Notes under the pieces: generated by a model
What the model was told of the DNA's origin: nothing
Databases searched by the model: none
Seen by the model: the letters and a program-made list of their open reading frames with translations, nothing else
Part shown: positions 1-9,754 of the stretch, one piece after another
Position numbering within the stretch: the stretch's first letter is position 1
How the letters are laid out: each line of letters opens with the position of its first letter
Assembly (NCBI GenBank): GCA_963820995.1
Contig: CAWGCL010000004.1
Span: 434,001-498,000 of the forward strand
DNA from: JAGTVG01 sp963820995
GTDB lineage: Bacteria; Bacteroidota; Bacteroidia; Cytophagales; Cyclobacteriaceae
Direction of reading: 5' to 3'
DNA length: 64,000 nucleotides
Program-made: the position numbers and the translations under genes

Positions 1-637
1 ATCATTCTTGCAGATGAAATTAACCGGACACCTCCAAAAACACAGGCAGCGCTTCTAGAATCCATGCAAGAATATTCTGTTACCATTGCAGGCCATTTTC
101 ATCAGCTTGACCGCCCATTCTATGTTCTCGCTACTCAGAATCCTATTGAGCAGGAGGGAACTTATCCTCTTCCCGAGGCCCAGTTGGACAGGTTTATGTT
201 TAATATCCTACTGGATTATCCATCCTTCAAAGATGAAGTGGAAATTGTGGAAAAAACTACTACTTCACGGACCGTTGAAATAAATAAGGTGATGGGTAAA
301 GATGAAATATTGTTTTACCAGGACTTAATCAGGAAAGTTCCTGTTACTCGCCAATGTAGTTGAATATGCAGTCAATCTTGTTCACAGAACCAGACCTGGA
401 ACAGAAAGTGCTGCGCAGATCTCCAATGACTACCTGGATTGGGGCGCTGGTCCCAGGGCTTCTCAGTTTCTAATTACGGGGGCTAAATGTGCTGCCTTGA
501 TTAGCGGCAAATATTCTCCGGACATAGAGGATATCAAAGACATCGCCAAGCCTACTCTGCGACATCGAATATTAAGAAATTTTAAGGCGGAAGCCGAAGG
601 GATCACCGTTGATAAAATAATTGAGGAACTTCTATAA
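1..637 (+). CDS. MoxR-family AAA+ ATPase, 5'-truncated, one frame break
   Basis: The window opens inside this gene. Reading from base 1 gives the Walker B region (IILADEINR), then the sensor segment ATQNPIEQEG and the LPEAQLDRF motif, all characteristic of MoxR chaperone-like ATPases that usually act with von Willebrand A-domain proteins. The frame closes at a TGA at 361-363, but family-like sequence continues in the next frame (NVVEYAVNLVHRTRPG) to a TAA at 635-637. Removing one C at about 351-352 restores a single product, so this is probably a sequencing indel. Walker A lies upstream of the window. The following gene is convergent. Confidence 0.85.
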
Positions 638-645
638 TATCACTA

Positions 646-1080
646 CTAAAATTCGTTGGTGATTGTAAGAAGATTATCATTCAATACAGTCCGATATTGT
701 CTTAAAGGAAGCGTTGCAGGTCCTCCCGTAGGGAAACCGTTGAAATCGAAAGTGGAGTTACAACAAGTATCTGTCAGGAACAATGTAGATTGGTCTACAC
801 TAACGTCAGCACATTTGTCCATTGGTTGAAAAGTGCAATTTCTTTCAATCGCGATATATTCATTGAGTGATTGTCTGTAGATTATAATTCCTCTTACACC
901 GGCATTCAGGTAAGCATAACCTCCAATGAGATTGAGGGCCTGATATTGATAATTATTCAGGTTTATTGTTTCATTAACAATAACTATGGGTATCCCATCT
1001 TCCATTTGCTGATCATCACAAGCCTGGAGAATCAATATACTGAAGAAAATTATATAGAAATATTTCAAAATTATTCTCAT
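646..1080 (-). CDS. Rieske-like lipoprotein lacking cluster ligands
   Basis: A 144-residue protein with a lipoprotein signal (hydrophobic residues 4-19, then LQAC with the lipid Cys at about 21), so probably membrane-anchored outside the cytoplasm. The middle (GVRGIIIYRQS, ERNCTF, TDTCCNSTFD, GPATLPLRQY) follows the layout of small Bacteroidota Rieske-fold proteins, but the histidines of the C-x-H and C-x2-H ligand pairs are absent, so it should not bind a 2Fe-2S cluster. Its ATG overlaps the pheS stop by one base, suggesting co-transcription. Function unknown; the Rieske-fold assignment is by pattern only. Confidence 0.7.
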   Translation of the reverse strand: MRIILKYFYIIFFSILILQACDDQQMEDGIPIVIVNETINLNNYQYQALNLIGGYAYLNAGVRGIIIYRQSLNEYIAIERNCTFQPMDKCADVSVDQSTLFLTDTCCNSTFDFNGFPTGGPATLPLRQYRTVLNDNLLTITNEF

Positions 1081-2132
1081 TAATACAGCGATGTAAACTG
1101 CTTTAAAAACCGGATGTCATTTTCTGTGAACAAGCGTATGTCCTTTATCTGGTATTTCAGCATGGTTATTCTTTCAATTCCCATTCCAAATGCAAAACCG
1201 GTATATTTTTCAGAATCAATATTACAATTTGAAAGGACATTCGGATCTACCATCCCAGCTCCTCCAATTTCAACCCATCCAGAATATTTACAAATTGGAC
1301 ATCCTTCGCCATGACATATAAGGCAGGTAATATCTAATTCAGCACTAGGTTCAGTGAAAGGAAAGTATGATGGGCGAAATCGCACTTTAGTATCTTTACC
1401 AAACATTTCCCTGGCGAAATAATATAAGGTTTGCTTTAAGTCAGCAAAGCTCACATTTTCATCAACATAGAGGCCCTCTACCTGGTGAAATATACAATGT
1501 GCCCGAGCTGATATAGCTTCATTTCGAAAAACCCTTCCAGGAGATAATGTTCTTATTGGCGGATCAGTCTGCTCCATAACACGAACCTGGACGGATGAAG
1601 TATGGGTTCGTAATGCGATATCATCACTTTTATCATCCGCTTTACTTGGTTTTTCAATGAAAAAAGTGTCCTGCATTTCCCGAGCCGGATGGTTATGTGG
1701 GAAATTTAAGGCTGTAAAGTTGTGCCAGTCATTTTCGATTTCTGGTCCTTCAGATACATTGAACCCAATTCGTTCAAAGATCTCTATAATTTGTAATTTA
1801 ACTGATGTAAGCGGATGAACAGTCCCTAGCGTATTTTGTACAGGAGGAAGAGAAAGATCCAATCCATCTGTTAATGACGATCTGTTCTGGGTTTTAACAG
1901 AAGAGACCAATTCCTGAAATTTTTTCTGAGCTTCATTTTTCAGTTCGTTCAAAGCTTGTCCAACTGCTTTTTTTTGATCATTTGGAATAGACTTGAACTC
2001 ATCAAAGAGATTACTCATAATTCCTTTCCGACTGATAAACTTCAACCTGAAGGACTCAATTTGATCATTATCCAGGGCAATGAACTCCTTTATCTCCTGT
2101 TTGATAGTTTTTATTTTTTCAAGCAAATCCAT
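1080..2132 (-). CDS. pheS: Phenylalanine--tRNA ligase alpha subunit
   Basis: A 350-residue class II aminoacyl-tRNA synthetase subunit that charges tRNA-Phe together with PheT. The N-terminal coiled-coil region (about 1-90) precedes the catalytic core with motif 2-like TLSPGRVFRNEAISARAH, the FHQVEGLYVD segment, a Cys-rich stretch (CLICHGEGCPICKYSGW) frequent in Bacteroidota and some other PheS, and motif 3 GFAFGMGIERITMLKY. Length is normal and the frame is intact. An AGGAG about 8 bases before the ATG supports the start. pheT is not adjacent. Confidence 0.96.
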   Translation of the reverse strand: MDLLEKIKTIKQEIKEFIALDNDQIESFRLKFISRKGIMSNLFDEFKSIPNDQKKAVGQALNELKNEAQKKFQELVSSVKTQNRSSLTDGLDLSLPPVQNTLGTVHPLTSVKLQIIEIFERIGFNVSEGPEIENDWHNFTALNFPHNHPAREMQDTFFIEKPSKADDKSDDIALRTHTSSVQVRVMEQTDPPIRTLSPGRVFRNEAISARAHCIFHQVEGLYVDENVSFADLKQTLYYFAREMFGKDTKVRFRPSYFPFTEPSAELDITCLICHGEGCPICKYSGWVEIGGAGMVDPNVLSNCNIDSEKYTGFAFGMGIERITMLKYQIKDIRLFTENDIRFLKQFTSLY

Positions 2133-2892
2133 TATGGTGATCTCCTGCTTGTGCAGAATTTTTTAATTGTTTTATTGAATTGGCAAAATTAAAGTTTTTT
2201 TATTTAAAAAATGGTTCACAGCTTATTAAAGCAATCCTTAATTGCAGAATGAGAGAGTGATCAGAGGATTTACGAGCTCTGGTTCCTTCAAATGCAATTA
2301 TTTGCCAGTTAGATAGAGTTTAACCTTCAGCTGACCAAAGTTGTGTCGAATTTCGTTGTCGCATCCCTTTGGGGGTTCCATCCAACGTTACCCTATAACA
2401 AATTACTTGTAAAATATGTCTGTTAACTTGCATCTAATGACCCATGGAGTAAAACGTTCTCCCACACTTAACTAAACAAACTCTGGGCACATACTCTGTG
2501 CCATTGAAAATCCTGTAATAAGCTTGCAATTGCCAGATCCAGAATATAACATCGGTGATTGCAACACTTTCAATTGATTTATAGATAAAATCAGAAAACC
2601 TCAATCTTTGGAGTTATAATATATGGTCAGTAGACCAAGTGAATTAAACGGGAATAAGCTCCAAGGGAATAATTTCTTACAGGTGATAAAGGGATTAAAT
2701 GTGTAATTGAGAGGGTAAAATTATAAGTCCGCCATCCTGATTTCAAAATCTCATTTAATAGGATATCTATTTCAAAAAGAAATACAGAAAGCGTAAAAAA
2801 AACTGCTTTCTAAGTTTCAAACACATCGAAATAAATCAAGACAATGTAATTTCAAACCTATTAAGCAGTTCTTTCTATCTGTGATGAGGGGA
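2133..2892. other. Long intergenic region without a convincing gene
   Basis: About 760 bases between cysC and pheS hold no ORF with family-like composition on either strand. The pheS promoter candidate sits at the left end. A short minus-strand stretch near 2280-2380 reads as plausible protein (NEIRHNFGQLKVKLYLTGK) before a stop, and may be a gene remnant, but it is too short to name. No tRNA, repeat array or strong terminator was seen. Confidence 0.5.
2184..2191 (-). promoter_or_regulatory. Candidate -7 element of the pheS promoter
   Basis: On the minus strand these bases read TAATTTTG, an exact match to the Bacteroidota -7 consensus TAnnTTTG, about 50 bases before the pheS ATG. No TTTG is present at the expected -33 spacing, so this is a moderate candidate. 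Confidence 0.4.
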
Positions 2893-3501
2893 TTAGTTGA
2901 TCAGACTTTTCTCTTTCAGATAATTGATTACTATATCAGCACTATCTTCCAGTGAATGTTCACTGGTATCTATTACGAGTTCTGCATTTAATGGTTCTTC
3001 ATAAGGTGCATCGATTCCAGTGAATTCCTTAATCTCACCGGCCCGGGCTTTTTTGTATAATCCTTTTGGATCCCGACTTTCAGCAACCTCCAACGGAACT
3101 TTTACATATACTTCAATAAATCTTCCTTCAGGCGCTAATTCCCTCGCTTTATCTCTATCTCCTCTATAAGGTGAAATAAACGCAGTCATGGCAATTACGC
3201 CTGAATCAGCAAATAAATTTGACACCTCACCGATTCGTCGGATATTTTCTTCCCTGTCTTCAGGAGAGAATCCCAAGTTTTTATTCAGTCCATGTCGTAT
3301 ATTATCTCCATCAAGAACGTAGCTTATATTTCCATTCTCAAATAGTTTTTCTTCAACTGCATGTGCCAGTGTTGACTTGCCTGATCCTGATAAACCGGTG
3401 TACCATATTACGATACCTTTCTGGTTCAACAGTCTTTCTCTATCTTCGTTTGTAATGGCGCCTGAGTGCCATGTAATATTCGTTGCTTTTTGTTCAGCCA
3501 T
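2893..3501 (-). CDS. cysC: Adenylylsulfate (APS) kinase
   Basis: A 202-residue cytoplasmic kinase that phosphorylates APS to PAPS, the universal sulfate donor. Visible motifs are the P-loop GLSGSGKST (about 36-44), the APS-binding segment DGDNIRHGLNKNLGF, FISPYRGDRDKARE, and the KGLYKKARAGEIKEFTGIDA lid region. The length suits a stand-alone CysC. It lies 11 bases downstream of sat in the same direction, so the two probably form an operon. No cysH sulfite-producing branch is visible nearby, so PAPS may serve sulfation. Confidence 0.95.
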   Translation of the reverse strand: MAEQKATNITWHSGAITNEDRERLLNQKGIVIWYTGLSGSGKSTLAHAVEEKLFENGNISYVLDGDNIRHGLNKNLGFSPEDREENIRRIGEVSNLFADSGVIAMTAFISPYRGDRDKARELAPEGRFIEVYVKVPLEVAESRDPKGLYKKARAGEIKEFTGIDAPYEEPLNAELVIDTSEHSLEDSADIVINYLKEKSLIN

Positions 3502-3512
3502 TTTTTCTTTAT

Positions 3513-4682
3513 TTATAAACTTTGATAATAATCCATTAATATTTGACCAATTTCAGGTCTGGTGAATTCCTTAGGAGGCATTTCACCATTATCCAGCATT
3601 TCTCTTACTTTAGTTCCGCTGATCAATACTCTGTCTTCTTTACCATGAGGGCAAGTTTTCATAGAAGCCATTTCACCGCAACCGTGGCACCAGAATGTCC
3701 AGTCAATGTTCAGTGGCTTTATGTGCAGGGCATCCTCAGGGATCTCGTCAAAGATCTTTTGAGCGTCGAAAGGCCCATAATAACTACCTACACCCGCATG
3801 GTCTCTTCCTATGATCAAAGCGCTGCATCCGTAATTCTGTCGGAAGATGGCATGAAGCAAAGCTTCTCTTGGCCCGCCATAGCGCATCTCCATCGGATAT
3901 ACCTTAAGAACAACATTGTCTTTTACATAGTATTTGTCAATAAGGGTTGTGTAGCATTTCATCCGTACATCTGCTGGAATATCACCTGCTTTCAGCTTAC
4001 CGACCAGTGGGTGAATAAGTACACCATCGCTTACTTCCATTGCGATTTTTGTCACATATTCATGTGACCTGTGGATTGGATTCCTGGTCTGGAAGCCGGC
4101 AATCCTGATCCAGCCTTTTTCTTCGAATATAGCACGTGTTTCAGCAGGTCTTGCATAGTGTTCCCCATACATTTCAGGATAAGGGCCTTCACTGAATACT
4201 TTGACCGGACCACCAAGGTATACATCATGTTGTTCGTAGATTTTAGCTACACCCGGATGCTGTTCATCATCAGTCCGGAAAACATTTACAGCCTCATGTT
4301 TTTTATCATAATCGAACTTATCTTCTATGATCATTGATCCCATTAACTCATCACTTTCATCATCAACAAGTGCGATCTCAGTTCCTATAGCCAGTTCATT
4401 AGCCTGTTCTTTTGAAACAGATAGTGTGATAGGTATAGGCCACAAGGTGCCGTCTGCCATTTTCATATCGTTGACCACACCCAAGTAATCCTTTTCACCC
4501 ATAAAGCCATCCAGTGGGCTGAAAGCCCCCACGGCAAGCATAATAAGGTCAGATGTTTCTCTGGAATTTAACCTAACTTGGGGTAAATTTTTTGCATTGT
4601 TCTTTGCTGTTTCCAGCTCGCTACCTTCAAGTAATAAAGGTTTTAATACGCCACCATGTGGTGGTACTAATTTTGAAGCCAT
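3513..4682 (-). CDS. sat: Sulfate adenylyltransferase (single-chain ATP sulfurylase)
   Basis: A 389-residue enzyme making APS from ATP and sulfate. It is the single-polypeptide Sat type, not the CysND GTPase type. Motifs: QTRNPIHRSHEY (nucleotide-binding HxxH), IIGRDHAGVGSYYG, and a Cys-rich zinc-like segment CHGCGEMASMKTCPHGKE near the C terminus. I chose the ATG at 4680-4682 (MASKLVPPHGG), because an upstream in-frame ATG at 4724 only adds a 14-residue low-complexity leader. It is followed closely by cysC and is divergent from cysQ. Confidence 0.94.
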   Translation of the reverse strand: MASKLVPPHGGVLKPLLLEGSELETAKNNAKNLPQVRLNSRETSDLIMLAVGAFSPLDGFMGEKDYLGVVNDMKMADGTLWPIPITLSVSKEQANELAIGTEIALVDDESDELMGSMIIEDKFDYDKKHEAVNVFRTDDEQHPGVAKIYEQHDVYLGGPVKVFSEGPYPEMYGEHYARPAETRAIFEEKGWIRIAGFQTRNPIHRSHEYVTKIAMEVSDGVLIHPLVGKLKAGDIPADVRMKCYTTLIDKYYVKDNVVLKVYPMEMRYGGPREALLHAIFRQNYGCSALIIGRDHAGVGSYYGPFDAQKIFDEIPEDALHIKPLNIDWTFWCHGCGEMASMKTCPHGKEDRVLISGTKVREMLDNGEMPPKEFTRPEIGQILMDYYQSL

Positions 4683-5006
4683 ATTTAAAGAATTTTGATT
4701 ATCGAATAAAAAAATTGAATGCAAAAATAATATAAAAAAGGCAGATAATGACCCGATTTTGGGGAATTCCTTTATAAACTTTGAAAGTAAAAGTTATAAT
4801 CAAAGATTGGATAATAATATTATAGGCCCATCAATGTCTAATGAACATTATGAGGATGTTATAATAGGTATCACTTTAATTGCTGAGTCATTTCAATCAA
4901 ATTTTCTTTAAATTTATACCTATAATTCCTTATAATTCCAATCCGGAAACGAGCAGATTGTAAAAAAAATGATGTTCTTTGAAGAAATGAATAAATACCA
5001 TTAAAG

Positions 5007-5768
5007 ATGAATGAAATAGAAATAAAACACATACTGGAAATTTCGAAAATGGCCGGGGATGAAATACTTAAGATCTATAATGATGAAAGTCAATTTAATA
5101 TTGTGGATTTTAAAGCTGATGACTCTCCTTTAACACTAGCTGATAAAAAATCACATGAAGTCATAGCCAGGAATATCGAGGATTTATATCCGCATATCCC
5201 TTTGCTTTCAGAGGAAGGAAGAGATATACCCTATGATATTAGAAAATACTGGAATGAGTTTTGGCTGGTGGATCCTTTAGATGGCACAAAGGAATTTATT
5301 AAGCGCAATGGTGAATTCACAGTAAACATCGCATTAATTGTAGATGGCTATCCTGTATTAGGCGTAATATATGCTCCAGTTCTTGACACCTATTATTATG
5401 CACTTAAGGATGAAGGCTCATATAAGATCAATGGAGGCCAGCGAAGTCATTTGAAAGTTACTGAGAAGAAGGCAGGAGGTTTGACCGCAGTTAGGAGTCG
5501 TTCGCATGCATCTCCGGAAGAGGAGGAAATTTTTAAGAAATACAATGTTACCGAATTCACATCTGTGGGGAGTTCATTAAAATTCTGCATGGTTGCTGAA
5601 GGAAAGGCAGATATTTATTATCGACACGGACCAACTATGGAATGGGATACCGGTGCCGGACAAGCCATTGTGGAGAATGCAGGCTTTGAGATGATCAATA
5701 TGGAATCAAAAGAACGGTTTACATATAATAAACCTTCACTCTTGAATCCAGGCTTTTTAGTAAAGTAA
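5007..5768 (+). CDS. cysQ: 3'(2'),5'-bisphosphate nucleotidase
   Basis: A 253-residue inositol-monophosphatase-fold enzyme that hydrolyses PAP, the by-product of PAPS use, to AMP. The metal-binding motifs are clear: EEGRDIP, then WLVDPLDGTKEFIKR (DPxDGTxEF) around residues 86-100, and EWDTGAGQAIVENAG near 210. Frame intact, length typical. It is divergent from sat-cysC across a 324-base region containing no gene, and completes a sulfate-activation and recycling set. No sulfotransferase was recognised in the window. Confidence 0.94.
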   Translation: MNEIEIKHILEISKMAGDEILKIYNDESQFNIVDFKADDSPLTLADKKSHEVIARNIEDLYPHIPLLSEEGRDIPYDIRKYWNEFWLVDPLDGTKEFIKRNGEFTVNIALIVDGYPVLGVIYAPVLDTYYYALKDEGSYKINGGQRSHLKVTEKKAGGLTAVRSRSHASPEEEEIFKKYNVTEFTSVGSSLKFCMVAEGKADIYYRHGPTMEWDTGAGQAIVENAGFEMINMESKERFTYNKPSLLNPGFLVK

Positions 5769-5849
5769 CTTTTTAGTTTAATTATATTCTGTCTTATCTC
5801 TTATTTGATCCAATAAGCTATGATAGTTATGAGAATTATGGCTTAATGC

Positions 5850-7226
5850 TCAGTAGGCTCTATCATTTTCACGTATCAGATGGTTAAGGGTAAGAATAAT
5901 AATTTTGAGGTCAAAAAGAAGGGACCAGTTTTCGACATAAAAGCGATCCAGTTTAATCCTGTTCTTCATTAAAGTAAGATTATTTGTCTCGCCACGATAC
6001 CCTTTAGCTTGAGCTAATCCTGTAATTCCCGGTTTCACAGAATGCCTGAGCATAAATTTGCTGATTTGTGGTTTAAAATCATTATTCAGCTTAATTGGAT
6101 GTGGTCTTGGACCAATAATTGACATATCGCCTGTAAGTACGTTATAAAATTGTGGGAATTCGTCAAGAGAGGTCTTTCTGAGAAACCTTCCAAATTTTGT
6201 AATGCGTGGATCATTCTTTACTGCTTGTTTAAATTCAATCTCGTTATCATATACCATAGTTCTGAACTTATAACAAGTAAAAGGTTTATTATCCTTACCA
6301 TGCCTCTTTTGTTTGAAAAAAGCTGGACCGTTGGAGTCTAATTTTATTAGTAAACCGATTATAGGGATTAGCCACCATAGGATTAAGGTCATAACAAGTG
6401 CAGAAAACACAAAATCAAAAGATCTCTTTATAAACTGATTAAATTTATCATCTAATGGTTGTGGACGTACTTTGAGAACAGGAATGTAATCATATAACTG
6501 AACTTCCAGATTTTTATAAGGGAATCCTCTGAAATCAGGGATTATTTTAATTTTTATAAAATGTTCTTCGGTAAATTCAATAATCTCTTGTACTTTCTCA
6601 GGATTGATATTGGGAAGGCAACAATATATCTCATGAATATTATTGTTTAATACATATTGAAACAGATCATCAATGTTACCCTTAATCTGATTTCCTGATT
6701 TCTGGTCATCAAAATAGCCATGAAATTTATATCCATGTTCAGGATGAAAAATAAAGAATTTTCTAAGCTCACGAGCAAGTTCGCCATACCCGACAATTGC
6801 AATATTCCTGTAATTGTGACCAATTCTTCTCCAATATTTCATGAATACAATAAACGAAAGATGAAATATTGTAAGGCCCAGGGAAGTGAGAAAATAGCTT
6901 TGAAGTATAAATAATTTATAAAAATCCTGCCCTTTAATACCAATAAATGCAAAAATCAAAAGAAGGTATAAGCCAAGCGCATTTATAAGCCTTCTAAGGA
7001 CAACTTCAAATTGAGTTGTTCTTGTTGTATCATGGATTTGAATTATAAATGAGGTTAGCACCCAGGCAATATTGAAAAAAAGCAGGAGTTCAAAATATTT
7101 TGAAGTAAGAATGGTATTTATTCCGTTAAAGGTGAAATAATAACCAATTAGATAGAAAGAATTCAGGAATAAGAGGTCTCCTAAAAGATTAATTTCCTTC
7201 TGGTATTTCGAATATCTAATATGCAT
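5850..7226 (-). CDS. Polyprenyl-phosphate sugar-1-phosphate transferase (WcaJ-like)
   Basis: A 458-residue inner-membrane enzyme that starts repeat-unit assembly by moving a sugar phosphate from a nucleotide sugar to undecaprenyl phosphate. About four N-terminal membrane segments (roughly 10-125) precede a Rossmann-like domain (NIAIVGYGELARELRKF), another hydrophobic segment, and the C-terminal bacterial sugar transferase domain with KRSFDFVFSALV, PAFFKQKRHG, YKFRTM, LRKTSLDEFPQFYNVL, MSIIGPRPH and KPGITGLAQ. It is the last gene of the minus-strand polysaccharide locus. The exact sugar cannot be read from sequence. Confidence 0.93.
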   Translation of the reverse strand: MHIRYSKYQKEINLLGDLLFLNSFYLIGYYFTFNGINTILTSKYFELLLFFNIAWVLTSFIIQIHDTTRTTQFEVVLRRLINALGLYLLLIFAFIGIKGQDFYKLFILQSYFLTSLGLTIFHLSFIVFMKYWRRIGHNYRNIAIVGYGELARELRKFFIFHPEHGYKFHGYFDDQKSGNQIKGNIDDLFQYVLNNNIHEIYCCLPNINPEKVQEIIEFTEEHFIKIKIIPDFRGFPYKNLEVQLYDYIPVLKVRPQPLDDKFNQFIKRSFDFVFSALVMTLILWWLIPIIGLLIKLDSNGPAFFKQKRHGKDNKPFTCYKFRTMVYDNEIEFKQAVKNDPRITKFGRFLRKTSLDEFPQFYNVLTGDMSIIGPRPHPIKLNNDFKPQISKFMLRHSVKPGITGLAQAKGYRGETNNLTLMKNRIKLDRFYVENWSLLFDLKIIILTLNHLIRENDRAY

Positions 7227-7268
7227 TTAAAATGTAAAAACGAGTGCTACCAGTTTAAAATTAGGACA

Positions 7269-8470
7269 CTAAATTTCTTTAAACAAATTCTGATAGGCAT
7301 TTATTAGCTTTTTGGACTGATGTTTCCATTCAAGTTTGTCTTCCATTCTCTTTCTACCTATCATACCCATTTTAAGTCTTTTCTGTTCATCATCAATGAG
7401 TTCAATGATTTTATCTGCAAAATCCTGAATATCATTTGGTTTAGCATAAATCGAAGCTTCACCAGCAGATCGTTTTCCTTCAACAAGGTCGTACTGAACA
7501 ATTGGTTTGCTAAGTGCCATATATTCAAGGATCTTATTCATAGTTGATTTATCATTTAGAGGATTAAGGGGATCTGCATTCACACAAACTTCACAGGTTG
7601 AAAGTCTTTTTAATAGTTCATCATCAGATATACGCCCTGTAAATTCCACATAATCATTAATTCCGAGATTGAGTAGATAAGGCTTGCAAGTCTTCAAAAC
7701 ATGGTCCACTCCCTATTAAGCAAAATTGTATATCCTTTCTTTTCTTTTCATTTATTATAATTCCGATGGCTTTAATAAAGTGATCCACACCATCAAACTC
7801 ACCCATCACTCCTAAATAGCCTACAAGGAATTTTTTCCCATTTTTATAAGCGCTATTTGCGGGTTTCAAATTGAATAAATTCAGGTCGGGGCCACTTCTG
7901 ACTACGTGAACCTTTTCTTCTCTCAACGCGTCCTCTTTTAATAGCTACTTCTTTGTATGATTCGTTGGTTGACATAACCATATTTGCCGACATAAATGTC
8001 AGACGTTCAGCTACTTTCAGAAAATAATAAAAAAAACCTCTTTTATTGAATTTGGATTCATACAATTCAGGGTTGAGATCATGATGATCAAATACAAATT
8101 TGACTTTGTGAAAAAGTTTGAACCATAATGCTACTAAAAATATAAAATCCGGTGGATTACAAGCTTGTATAACATCAAAATTATTTTGCTTATAGATTTT
8201 TCTTGCCAATTTCCATTCGTAATAGAGTGCATGGCTGTATTCTCGTAAATATCCTAATGCTGAACTTTTTTCGGGGGGTAATGGATGCCTATAAATCTTA
8301 ATATCATTGATTTCTTCAAAGTCTTTATCATATCCTTTCCCTTTTGGGCATATGATAAATATCTCATATCCCTCTTTTCTAAGTGTATTCGATTCCATCC
8401 ATACCCTTCTGTCAAAAGGAAGGGGAAGGTTTTCAACTATAATCAATATCTTACCAAGCGATTCCTTCAT
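7269..8470 (-). CDS. GT4-family glycosyltransferase, two frame breaks
   Basis: Three overlapping frames make one GT-B glycosyltransferase of about 400 residues. The N-terminal part (ILIIVENLPLPFDRRVWME, FDHHDLNPELYESKF) ends near 7925, where a shift leads into EKVHVVRSGPDLNLF and KKFLVGYLGVMGEFDGVDH. A second shift near 7705 leads to VEFTGRISDDELLKRLSTCEVCVNADP and the donor-binding KSTMNKILEYMALSKPIVQYD. It resembles WbuB-type enzymes of capsule and LPS loci. The start overlaps the end of the AlgD-like gene by 20 bases. Linkage made is unknown. Confidence 0.85.
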
Positions 8471-9753
8471 AATTAGAAAAATCGATATCCTCTTTTAAAA
8501 TACCGGTAAGATCAATAATTATTGTTTCATTATTTATTTTCTCAAGAATGGTCCTAAACTCGGCTGCACCATGTGTAACTATAATGATTTCTGAGTGTTT
8601 TAATAATTCTTTTGGGGAGTCCACCATTAACTTTGATAGATGTGGTATCTTTTTTTCAATGTATTCTTTATTTGATCCTATCAATTTACTTTCCGCCACA
8701 TAATGATCCAGGATTTTTAGATCAAAACCTTTTCCCAATAACCTTTCTGAGAGTTCAACGGCAGGGCTCTCTCTCAAATCATCCGTATCCGATTTAAAGG
8801 ATAATCCCAGTAATCCCAGTTTTCTTTTATTTTTACTGGTAATTAAATCCAGGGCTAATTCAATATGAGCATTATTGCTAGTTGATAGTGCATTAATTAA
8901 CGGGAGTTTAATATTATTTATTTTACCAAAATATTCAATAGCCCTGACGTCCTTCGGAAGGCAGGATCCACCATAGGCAAATCCAGGCTTCATATAGGCG
9001 GTTGAAACATTCAACTTTTTATCAAGGACCAGCAATGTCCATCACCTTACGTGCATCCACTCCAGAGAATTTTGCCAATCTACCGATTTCATTTGAAAAG
9101 CCGATTTTCATAGCATGCCATGCGTTGGATGCATATTTAAGTAATTCAGCCTCTTCCGGTTTAACCACATAAAATGGTGCATCTACAGTAGCATATAACT
9201 TTTTAACGTATGTTGCTGCCTTTTTGCTTTCTGTTCCTATGACCGTGAAAGGTGCTTCATCAAAATCCTTAATGGCTGATCCTTCCCTTAAAAATTCAGG
9301 ATTAAAAGCAAAATGTATTGGAATATTATTGGAATATTTTTTAGATATGTGAGCAAGTTTTCGCGTAGTTCCAGGAAATATTGTGCTTCTAATAATTATA
9401 GTATGTTCTTTCTTTTTTTCTCCTACTGCTTTCGCTATATTCTTTATTACACGTTCAACATATTGCAGATCAAGGGCACCATCACTTCGACTGGGTGTAC
9501 CAACACTAATTAAAGAAACATCGGTAATATTGATTGCTTTTTCAAAATCAGTAGTTGCGCTAATTCTATCTTCCTGTAATCCCTCTTCAATTAATTCTTT
9601 TAATCCTTTTTCTATAATTGGAGGAATTCCTTTGTTGACATTATTAACTTTATCAGAATTAATATCAACCCCAATTACATTAATCCCATCTCTTGCAAAA
9701 CATCCAGCTGTAACGATACCTACATAACCCAGGCCGAAAATGCTGACATTCAT
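8451..9753 (-). CDS. GDP-mannose 6-dehydrogenase-like (AlgD-type) nucleotide sugar dehydrogenase, one frame break
   Basis: Two frames join near 9026 into a protein of about 435 residues. The N-terminal NAD domain (SIFGLGYVGIVTAGCFARDG, SVGTPSRSDGALDL, RSTIFPGTTRK, NPEFLREGSAIKDFD) and C-terminal half (MKPGFAYGGSCLPKDVRA with the catalytic Cys, LLGLSFKSDTDDLRESPAVE, IGSNKEYIEKKIPH, terminal EGIAW) follow Pseudomonas AlgD more closely than UDP-glucose dehydrogenases. The expected product is GDP-mannuronate. It sits between a GT4 enzyme and a heparinase II/III-like gene. A UDP-sugar substrate cannot be excluded. Confidence 0.87.
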
Positions 9754-9754
9754 T

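Noticed and set aside
3219..4337. Plus-strand ORFs opposite cysC and sat
   Set aside because: They are shadows of well-supported genes on the other strand.
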